Part shown: positions 1 through 4,690 of the stretch, in pieces | Position numbering within the stretch: position 1 is the first letter of the stretch | Layout: each line of letters begins with the position of its first letter | From: QNZT01 sp964651755 | Lineage (GTDB): Bacteria > Campylobacterota > Campylobacteria > Campylobacterales > QNZT01 | Direction of reading: 5' to 3' | Length of the DNA: 13,500 nt | NCBI GenBank assembly: GCA_964651755.1 | Contig: CAZYZD010000060.1 | Coordinates: 1 to 13,500, forward strand | Position numbers and translations under genes: made by a program | The notes under the pieces: model-generated | The model's database searches: none | The model's input: the letters and a program-made list of their open reading frames with translations, nothing else | Told to the model about the DNA's origin: nothing

Positions 1-44
1 TGCAATATCTTGACTATCTGCTCTTCACTGAATCGCTTTTTCAT
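1..44 (-). CDS. IS3-family transposase OrfA, N-terminal end only (runs off the window)
   Basis: Only the first 14 codons are inside the window; the gene continues leftward beyond position 1. The peptide begins MKKRFSEEQIVKIL, a typical N-terminus of IS3-family OrfA proteins, the small helix-turn-helix protein that binds the element's ends and is joined to the OrfB integrase by frameshifting. The ATG is at 44-42 on the minus strand, with a strong ribosome binding site GGAGG at 54-50, five bases upstream. A TATAAT hexamer at 74-69 (minus) is a likely -10 for the element's own promoter. The terminal repeat at 85-113 lies upstream, as expected for the orfA-proximal end. Whether the rest of the transposase is intact cannot be seen. 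The family call rests on a short peptide plus context. Confidence 0.75.
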   Translation of the reverse strand, partial: MKKRFSEEQIVKIL

Positions 45-68
45 CTCTTCCTCCGGTTAGATTCTGTT

Positions 69-74
69 ATTATA
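69..74 (-). promoter_or_regulatory. -10 element (TATAAT) of the IS orfA promoter
   Basis: A perfect TATAAT is found on the minus strand, 24 bases upstream of the orfA start. No good -35 hexamer lies 16-18 bases further upstream. A TTGACC at 114-109 is too far away to pair with it. Strong -10 with weak or absent -35 is usual for housekeeping promoters of Campylobacterota. Confidence 0.45.
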
Positions 75-84
75 GCCTAACTTT

Positions 85-113
85 TGCTTTGGTACTGTTT
101 TTGGAACAGGTCA
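85..113 (-). repeat. IS terminal inverted repeat, copy 1
   Basis: The plus-strand core GGTACTGTTTTTGG (91-104) followed by ACAGGT is the terminal repeat of the IS3-family element at the left edge. A near-identical stretch in the same orientation occurs at 588-617. The copies differ by about three substitutions and one single-base indel over roughly 30 bases. Confidence 0.7.
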
Positions 114-162
114 AACTTTTTTAAAAAATCCTAGATACAAAAAACACATCCACTACATTTTT

Positions 163-171
163 TGCTATAAT
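163..171 (+). promoter_or_regulatory. Extended -10 promoter of the antitoxin-toxin pair
   Basis: TGCTATAAT is a perfect -10 hexamer (166-171) with the TG-n extension, placed 30 bases before the antitoxin ATG. No convincing -35 is present, but T- and A-rich tracts lie upstream (117-126, 138-144), as is common in Campylobacterota promoters. The ribosome binding site AGGAG at 190-194 is six bases before the ATG at 201. Confidence 0.65.
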
Positions 172-200
172 CTCTAAAGATAAAAGCTTAGGAGATTACT

Positions 201-458
201 ATGCAAACATTGACAATACAAGTAAAAGATGACTTCATGGATGAAGTTATAAAATTTATCGAAACTGCAAAAGATAATATTGTGATTCAAAAAGATGAAA
301 ATTTAGAATACGATCCACATTTTTATGAGAGACAAAAAGAGTTACAAAAGATTAGAGATGATATTAAAAGTGGCAAATCTAAAACGACTAATTTTGAAGA
401 TTTTAAAATCGAAATGGATGTTTTAGAAAAAGAACTTGAAAAAAAATATGCGAATTAA
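201..458 (+). CDS. RelB/ParD-like antitoxin (85 aa)
   Basis: This is a small acidic and lysine-rich protein whose start is well supported by AGGAG at 190-194 and an extended -10 at 163-171. The N-terminus alternates hydrophobic residues (MQTLTIQVKDDF), as expected of a short DNA-binding and dimerising strand, and is followed by a helix (residues 13-24). The rest (about 40-85) is highly charged and probably helical, with E/K-rich ends, typical of the toxin-wrapping tail of type II antitoxins. The next gene overlaps its stop codon by 11 bases (448-458), the classic antitoxin-toxin arrangement. The family would act by binding and neutralising the toxin and repressing its own promoter. The gene is intact while its toxin is truncated, so today it may be an orphan repressor or an antidote to a homologous toxin elsewhere. 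The role is assigned by similarity in style and by gene context; the exact antitoxin family is not certain. Confidence 0.75.
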   Translation: MQTLTIQVKDDFMDEVIKFIETAKDNIVIQKDENLEYDPHFYERQKELQKIRDDIKSGKSKTTNFEDFKIEMDVLEKELEKKYAN

Positions 459-618
459 ACTTGATGGTAAATTTAAAAGAAATTTTCAAGTTATATTTGA
501 GTATATAGCTAGAGATAAACTATCTGCTTCAAAACATTTTAAAAAGGAACTTTTTGAACAAATTGATAATTTAGTAAACTTTCCATATGCTCTGGTACTG
601 TTTTTGGGGACAGGTTAA
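448..618 (+). pseudogene. RelE/ParE-type toxin, truncated by an insertion-sequence end
   Basis: Translation most likely starts at the ATG at 448, overlapping the antitoxin stop. An in-frame TTG at 436 exists but lies deeper in the antitoxin gene. The first 47 residues (MRIKLDGKFKRN to NLVNFPY) look like the N-terminal half of a RelE/ParE-fold mRNA interferase or gyrase toxin: a first strand, then two charged helices with the F-EYIA-D and F--EL-EQI--L-NFP pattern. Such toxins normally have about 85-100 residues and carry their catalytic or target-binding strands in the second half. Here the coding sequence passes at about 588 directly into an IS terminal repeat, which supplies nine unrelated residues (ALVLFLGTG) and the stop at 616-618. 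The product should therefore be inactive as a toxin. It might still bind the antitoxin, but that is inference. Confidence 0.75.
588..617 (-). repeat. Solo IS terminal repeat, copy 2 (insertion or deletion scar)
   Basis: Plus-strand GGTACTGTTTTTGG at 594-607, then ACAGGT at 610-615, matches the IS end at 85-113 in the same orientation. No transposase remnant adjoins it: the left neighbour is toxin coding sequence and the right neighbour is a different toxin fragment on the other strand. Its outer tip reads TAACC instead of TGACC on the minus strand, consistent with decay. The likeliest reading is the remains of an IS copy whose body was deleted together with part of the toxin gene; alternatives include imprecise excision. 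Confidence 0.65.
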
Positions 619-723
619 CTGTTTACTTATAGGGATAGAATAGTACTCTTTTAAATCATCCAAACATACAGCACTATTTAAATAGTCCAATTTTCTAAGG
701 GCGACTTTTGTATAGTTGATGCT
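616..723 (-). pseudogene. HigB-type (RelE-superfamily) toxin fragment, degenerate
   Basis: On the minus strand the frame reads INYTKVALRKLDYLNSA (720 to about 670), then CLDDLK, then EYYSIPISKQ (648-619). The first two parts match the central helix region of HigB/RelE-type host-inhibition toxins (pattern K-ALRKL--LN-A--L-DL). The third matches the strand before the catalytic end (usually YYSIRIN-QYRI). Three defects show it is dead. A TAG lies just upstream and no start is available. The segment that normally separates D-L-K from the Y-Y-S-I strand (roughly 15 residues) is missing. The frame runs into the IS repeat at 617 where the conserved C-terminal strand should follow. The arginine usual in the SIRI motif is proline here. 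No HigA antitoxin is nearby. Recognition is by motif only. Confidence 0.55.
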
Positions 724-730
724 ATTTTTT

Positions 731-1156
731 TTACTTTGCTACTGGAGTTGTGAAGCAGGTGAGACCGTCTTCATGATAGCTTTTTACTGTGTTGTTTCCA
801 ATTTTTGTCAGGGGGATAGTCAGGTCGTAACAGCCGCTGCGGGTGTTTAAGACATCACATTCACATGAGAGAGGGTAGTATCCCTTTTTAGAGATGAAAA
901 AGGAGTGTTTGATTCTCCATAAACCTCCCATAACAGTAGCAATGCCGAGTTCTTTTTCACCTCTTAGTATGAAATAACCCTTTTGATCACTTTTGACTTT
1001 GTGTTTGGGGTTTTCGATGTTTACATAAGTAACCGGTTGGTTTGTTTTTGCGTCGATGATTTGCCCTTCGACGGTGGGTATGATGGTTTGCATTTTGGGA
1101 ATACAGCCGCTAAAGAGGAACAGGGTAGTAGTTAGCATGAGATATCTGTACAGCAA
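731..1156 (-). CDS. Small lipoprotein with a carboxypeptidase-regulatory-like domain (141 aa)
   Basis: This is the last gene of the leftward operon. The N-terminus is a lipoprotein signal peptide with lipobox LFSGC, so Cys18 would be lipidated and the protein anchored to a membrane facing the periplasm or the surface. Residues about 29-64 (VEGQIIDAKTNQPV to KGYFIL) resemble the small beta-sandwich carboxypeptidase-regulatory-like fold seen in many envelope proteins. The rest is unfamiliar and holds four cysteines (98, 100, 109, 134), including a C-x-C pair, which could form disulfides or bind metal. I chose the TTG at 1156 because GGGG lies about nine bases upstream and it gives the signal peptide a basic residue. 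An ATG at 1138 would start a very short signal without a charge. One base separates it from the stop of the upstream isomerase gene, so the two are co-transcribed. No precise function is known to me. Confidence 0.7.
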   Translation of the reverse strand: MLYRYLMLTTTLFLFSGCIPKMQTIIPTVEGQIIDAKTNQPVTYVNIENPKHKVKSDQKGYFILRGEKELGIATVMGGLWRIKHSFFISKKGYYPLSCECDVLNTRSGCYDLTIPLTKIGNNTVKSYHEDGLTCFTTPVAK

Positions 1157-1157
1157 A

Positions 1158-1724
1158 TCAGTATCCCCGTAACCATCTCAGAAAAGGGTTTTTCCCGCTT
1201 TTTCGGTCTATGAGGATTTCATGAATTATTACATCTTCTACAGGTTGGTCGTAGGTTTTAGTCTCTAATGCGGCAATTTTTTGTACGACATCCATCCCTT
1301 TGACTACTTTGCCAAATACCGAGTGCCGTCCATCAAGGTGATGTGCAGGGTTAAGTGTGATAAAAAAGGCAGAACCGTTGGTGCCGGGACCTTCGTTTGC
1401 CATGGAGAGTATTCCCGCTCTGTCATGAGTGAAATAAAGTTCATCGCCAAATTTATATCCGACATCCAGCCGACCTTCGGGACTGTATTCGCCGCCCATG
1501 ATGAGAACATCTTTGGTGATTCTGCTAAAAAGAGTTCCATTGTAAAAAGGACCTTTTCTGTTGGTTGGTTGTCTTCCTTCCGCAAGATTGATGAAGTTCC
1601 AGACAGTTTGCGGGCACTCTTTGGCAAACAGGACAACAGTGATGTTCCCGTGTGTGGTTTTGAAGGTTGCGTACACCCTGTCAAGAGGCTCTTGATAATC
1701 TATGATCTCGTTATATCCCAACAT
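1158..1724 (-). CDS. Cyclophilin-type peptidyl-prolyl cis-trans isomerase (188 aa)
   Basis: This family catalyses proline cis-trans isomerisation and helps protein folding. The cyclophilin domain spans residues about 17-172. Recognisable motifs are FINLAEG (44-50), F-x-R (66-68, the catalytic Arg55 of human CypA), LSMANEGPGTNGSAFFI (106-122) and HLDGRHSVFGKV (129-140). There is no signal peptide or membrane segment, so it is probably cytoplasmic. Several substrate-site residues differ from canonical cyclophilins by alignment to CypA: Phe60 to Val73, Gln63 to Met76, Gln111 to Ala119 and Trp121 to His129. The equivalents of Arg55, Phe113, Leu122 and His126 remain. Activity may therefore be weak or the substrate preference altered (inference). 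The C-terminal tail FLRWLRGY is basic and aromatic. The gene starts 15 bases after the aldolase stop and is followed after one base by the lipoprotein gene. Confidence 0.9.
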   Translation of the reverse strand: MLGYNEIIDYQEPLDRVYATFKTTHGNITVVLFAKECPQTVWNFINLAEGRQPTNRKGPFYNGTLFSRITKDVLIMGGEYSPEGRLDVGYKFGDELYFTHDRAGILSMANEGPGTNGSAFFITLNPAHHLDGRHSVFGKVVKGMDVVQKIAALETKTYDQPVEDVIIHEILIDRKSGKNPFLRWLRGY

Positions 1725-1739
1725 CTTATATATCTGCTT

Positions 1740-2342
1740 TCAATGTTCTAAAAAAGTTCCGATGATCTCGTAAAGTCTTTTTTCTGCTTCAATGAGATTT
1801 TTACCGAATGTGATGATTCCCTCCCTGTGTCCATGCATGACAAATGCAGGTTTTGTCAGAGGATCGCTGTTTTCGTAGATTGACTGGACTGCCTGAATCA
1901 TTTCGCGGGAGCCGTAGGGAACGTTTGCTGTTTTCGTATAACTGTTTGCCAGCATAAAATCCCATAACTTCAGGGAGTGGATGTGTATGACGGCTTGAAT
2001 GTCAGGACTTAAGTTATAGATTGTTCCGTGTGTGAGGGCTTCGCTGCTTGGTTTTGCGGCACCGCTGGAGTGGAGGGTAAATCTCTCATCGTCCCACTTT
2101 TTTACAAGGGAATAGTGTTGGGCTGTGAGATGGGGAAGGTGTCCTGTTTGCGTTCCTGTGATGACAAAACTCTCCATGCTTGTACGGAGGCTGATATTGC
2201 CGTATCCTATATCTTCTTTTTCTCCGATTAGTTTGAGTGCATAGAGACGTTCCCTGACATCTTCTATCTCTCTCCAGAGGTTTTCATCAAGTGGTGCACT
2301 CTTTGTAAAATGAAAGTTGTATTTGATAATACCGTCAGTCAT
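1740..2342 (-). CDS. Class II aldolase/adducin-family protein of 5-methylthioribose (5-deoxyribose) salvage (200 aa)
   Basis: This is a zinc-dependent class II aldolase fold of usual length. Visible motifs are GNIS (48-51), the phosphate-side TGT (62-64), PSSE (98-101) with Glu101 at the position of the catalytic acid/base of fuculose-phosphate aldolase, the metal ligands HIH (120-122), and a third metal-ligand region MHGHREG (169-175). Its ATG overlaps the stop of mtnA by four bases (ATGA), so it is translationally coupled to it. Two roles are possible. One is an Ald2/DrdA-type aldolase that cleaves 5-methylthioribulose-1-phosphate or 5-deoxyribulose-1-phosphate to DHAP plus an aldehyde. The other is MtnB, the dehydratase of classical methionine salvage, which shares the fold. 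The retained PSSE glutamate and the absence of mtnC, mtnD, mtnE, mtnW or mtnX next door favour the aldolase, but this is inference. Confidence 0.8.
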   Translation of the reverse strand: MTDGIIKYNFHFTKSAPLDENLWREIEDVRERLYALKLIGEKEDIGYGNISLRTSMESFVITGTQTGHLPHLTAQHYSLVKKWDDERFTLHSSGAAKPSSEALTHGTIYNLSPDIQAVIHIHSLKLWDFMLANSYTKTANVPYGSREMIQAVQSIYENSDPLTKPAFVMHGHREGIITFGKNLIEAEKRLYEIIGTFLEH

Positions 2343-3421
2343 AGCAGATCTTTGAAAATGGATTCGATCGCATCCTGAGAAGCCGGGCAGACGCCTCTTT
2401 CGGTGATGAGACCGCTGATAAGTCTGGCGGGGGTAATGTCAAAACCGTAATTCAGTGCGGGGGAGTTTGTCGGAACGATTTGGATTTTTTCATAGATTCC
2501 CTCTTTGTTGATTCCCCGGATGAATTTTACCTCCTCTTCGCTGCGTATTTCGATGGGAATCTCTTTGACACCGTTGACGATAGCAAAATCAAATGTAGAA
2601 GAGGGGAGGGCTATATAAAAAGGGATATTGTTATCTTTGGCTGCCAGTGCTTTGAGGTAGGTTCCTATTTTATTGGCAGTATCACCATTACGGCTGACTC
2701 TGTCGGCACCTGTGATGCAGAGATCGACCATACCGTGCTGCATCAGATGACCACCTGTATTGTCAGCTATGACAGTATGTTTGATGCCTGCTTTGGAGAG
2801 TTCCCAGGCGGTGAGATTCGCACCCTGGTTTCTTGGTCGGGTTTCATCGACCCATACGTGGATATCGAGACCTCTTTTCGCTGCTTCATAGATGGGTGCA
2901 AGGGCAGAGCCGTCGTCGACGATTGCCAGCCATCCCGCATTGCAGTGTGTGAGGATGTTGAGTGTCGTTTTGTTTTTCTCTTTCATGATCTTTGCAAATA
3001 TATCCGCCCCGTATTGACCGATTTTTTGACTGGTGATACAATCTTCATCGCAGATGGTGATCGCTTCCTCTTTGAGTCTTTCCACTCTTTGGGCAGGGGG
3101 TGTCTCTTTTGCTGCTTTCATCATCCTGTCAACCGCCCACATCAGATTGACAGCGGTAGGGCGTGATGTTCTGATATCTGCTGCATATTTGGCAAGTTTG
3201 TCAAAATTTCCCCCGGATTCACGTGCTGCGAGATAAACTCCGAAAGCGGCAGTATTTCCTATGACTCCTGCACCTCGGACAGTCATGTTTTTGATCGCCT
3301 CGATACAGCTTTGTGTATCGGAGATGGTGACAGTGGTTTCGATAAAAGGCAATACCCTTTGATCCAGTACGACAAGATCTCCCTGCTTGTTAAGCCAGAG
3401 TGCTTTGTATGTTCCTTTCAT
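2339..3421 (-). CDS. mtnA: S-methyl-5-thioribose-1-phosphate isomerase
   Basis: MtnA converts the aldose 5-methylthioribose-1-phosphate to the ketose 5-methylthioribulose-1-phosphate in the cytoplasm; related enzymes also accept 5-deoxyribose-1-phosphate. At 360 residues it is full length for the family. The N-terminal phosphate-binding motif is VRGAGVIGN (48-56). The catalytic cysteine lies in HCNAGWLA (Cys160) and the catalytic aspartate in TGADRV (Asp240), followed by NGDTANKIGTY (245-255). These are the same numbers as Cys160 and Asp240 of Bacillus subtilis MtnA. DETRPRNQGANLTAWEL (192-208) is the conserved block shared with eIF2B-alpha-like proteins. It overlaps mtnK upstream and the aldolase downstream by four bases each, so the three are translationally coupled. 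It works directly on the product of MtnK. Confidence 0.96.
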   Translation of the reverse strand: MKGTYKALWLNKQGDLVVLDQRVLPFIETTVTISDTQSCIEAIKNMTVRGAGVIGNTAAFGVYLAARESGGNFDKLAKYAADIRTSRPTAVNLMWAVDRMMKAAKETPPAQRVERLKEEAITICDEDCITSQKIGQYGADIFAKIMKEKNKTTLNILTHCNAGWLAIVDDGSALAPIYEAAKRGLDIHVWVDETRPRNQGANLTAWELSKAGIKHTVIADNTGGHLMQHGMVDLCITGADRVSRNGDTANKIGTYLKALAAKDNNIPFYIALPSSTFDFAIVNGVKEIPIEIRSEEEVKFIRGINKEGIYEKIQIVPTNSPALNYGFDITPARLISGLITERGVCPASQDAIESIFKDLL

Positions 3422-4641
3422 GAAGACTCCTCGATGGCAGTCAAAAGCTGCGCTGTATTTTCAAACTCTTTGTAGTGTTTTATGAGGTCAATACCCAGCC
3501 GGAGAGCATGGAGTGTTGCTGCTTTTCTCTTTTGCGGGTCATCGATACCGCGTATCTCTTCCACTCCGGCGATTCCAAAAACCCGTCTGGCTATTTTACA
3601 GCCGGCAAATCCCACGCTTTCCCGGAAGATTTTTTGCATAAAGTTTTTCTTGTAGGCTTGTAAATGGGTGTTATCTATAAAACCTGGTGTGATTAGCGCA
3701 CTCTCTTCCTGTGCATCCCAGAGTGTCAGAAATTTGGTTTCGAATTTTTCATAAACTTCTTTGATGGTCTGCAGTATCCATGCTCTGTACAGAGGATTGT
3801 CATGAAGATGCAGATGGGAGATGTAGGCATTGATCAGATTGGCGATCAGTGCACCGATATCAAATCCGAAAGGTCCGAAAAAGGCGAATTCAGGATCGAT
3901 AACATATGTCTCTTTGGTATTGATCATGATAGAACCGGTATGGAGGTCTCCGTGCAAGAGTGCATCAGAGTGGGTCATAAAAGTGTATTTGAGTTCCAGC
4001 AGATTTTGACGGAAATCCATCTGTCTGAAAAGGGCTTCAGCTTCACTTTTGCAGGTATCGGAGACTTCATTTGTCTCATGTTCCATATAGGCAAAGGTAA
4101 AAACAAAATCTTCTGTTAGTTTGCATAGTTCTGTATTGCCGTTAAAACGATCCATCAGTTGACGTTTTTGTGTACTTGAAAGTGCCAGTGAAGAGGTATA
4201 GAAGAGTGTTTTTGCCAGAAAGTCGGAGATATGTTCGCTGAAGAGGGGGTACTCTTTTTGTGCGATCAATCCTTTTCTCATGATGATGTGCTCACCCAGA
4301 TACTGCATCACCAGTACACTCATGTTTTCGTCGGCATGGTATATTTTGGGGGCATAGTCGGGAACGTGACCGGCATAGCTTTGCAGGGCACGGATTTCAA
4401 AAGTCATACGCTCCCTGGAGAGGGCAAAATCTTCGCCGGCACAGCGCAGGTAGGGTACTGCCTGCTTGATGATGAGTGCTTTTTGGGGATCTCTTTTGCT
4501 TTTGGCGATAAAGACATAGTTGACATTGCCGTCTCCGATCTCTTCAATGCTAAGCGGTGCATCTTCAAAATAGGATTTGATCCGGGGGATTTCATATAAA
4601 AATGTTTGCAGATTATGGGTATCAAGAATATAGTAGTCCAT
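3418..4641 (-). CDS. mtnK: S-methyl-5-thioribose kinase
   Basis: MtnK phosphorylates 5-methylthioribose with ATP to give the 1-phosphate, the first step of using the sugar left after MTA nucleosidase acts. At 407 residues it has normal length for this kinase with a protein-kinase-like fold. Motifs are the glycine-rich nucleotide loop EIGDGNVNYVF (34-44), the lysine-bearing strand LIIKQAVP (56-63), the catalytic loop HGDLHTGS (230-237), the metal-binding DPE (249-251) followed by FGFDIGALIANL (258-269), and the arginine-rich substrate motif KIARRVFGIAG (349-359). The ATG at 4641 has AAGG six bases upstream. It begins 47 bases after dxs, the widest gap in the operon, so it may be the first gene of a sub-operon. 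Confidence 0.95.
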   Translation of the reverse strand: MDYYILDTHNLQTFLYEIPRIKSYFEDAPLSIEEIGDGNVNYVFIAKSKRDPQKALIIKQAVPYLRCAGEDFALSRERMTFEIRALQSYAGHVPDYAPKIYHADENMSVLVMQYLGEHIIMRKGLIAQKEYPLFSEHISDFLAKTLFYTSSLALSSTQKRQLMDRFNGNTELCKLTEDFVFTFAYMEHETNEVSDTCKSEAEALFRQMDFRQNLLELKYTFMTHSDALLHGDLHTGSIMINTKETYVIDPEFAFFGPFGFDIGALIANLINAYISHLHLHDNPLYRAWILQTIKEVYEKFETKFLTLWDAQEESALITPGFIDNTHLQAYKKNFMQKIFRESVGFAGCKIARRVFGIAGVEEIRGIDDPQKRKAATLHALRLGIDLIKHYKEFENTAQLLTAIEESS

Positions 4642-4650
4642 CGTAAACCT

Positions 4651-4690
4651 TTTGGATTTTTGATAGATCCAAACTCCGTACGGGGAGTTT
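4651..4690. other. Two small inverted repeats in the dxs-mtnK intergenic gap
   Basis: The gap holds two inverted repeats back to back. The first is AAACTCC/GGAGTTT (4671-4677 and 4684-4690, 6-base loop), which touches the dxs stop codon. The second is TTTGGAT/ATCCAAA (about 4651-4673, 9-base loop). They share three bases, so in RNA they would compete. Neither is followed by a clear U-run in the direction of mtnK, so they are not typical terminators. They could mark RNA processing or partial attenuation between the two operon halves; this is speculative. Confidence 0.3.

Larger units (their letters stand above)
1..113 (-). mobile_element. IS3-family insertion sequence, orfA-proximal end
   Basis: The element's body lies to the left and outside the window. 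Read on the minus strand, its end starts with TGACCTGTTCC at 113, matching the TG tip usual for IS3-family ends, and continues through the terminal repeat to about 85. A -10-like TATAAT (74-69), the GGAGG ribosome site and orfA follow. The outer boundary at 113 is inferred from the similarity of 85-113 to 588-617, which ends at the same place. No target-site duplication can be verified because the other end is not visible. Confidence 0.65.

Noticed and set aside
436..447. TTG start at 436 for the truncated toxin.
   Set aside because: The ATG at 448 gives the usual short overlap with the antitoxin stop and starts with a typical toxin strand. The extra MKKN has no support.
673..686. Perfect 14-bp palindrome ACTATTTAAATAGT downstream of the lipoprotein gene, possibly a terminator.
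   Set aside because: It is all AT-rich with no loop and no T-run, and it lies inside the HigB-like coding remnant (D-Y-L-N-S codons), which explains the sequence.
2480..3166. Long plus-strand open frames opposite the genes, for example 2480-3166, 8687-9463, 7938-8624, 4758-5363 and 5433-6014.
   Set aside because: They lie antisense to clearly recognisable mtnA, fliF, fliG and dxs, have low-complexity or cysteine/phenylalanine-rich translations, and show no family motifs.
4642..4688. A SAM riboswitch or similar control element before mtnK.
   Set aside because: The gap is only 47 bases, too short for known S-box or SAM-II classes with an expression platform, and no conserved core is visible.
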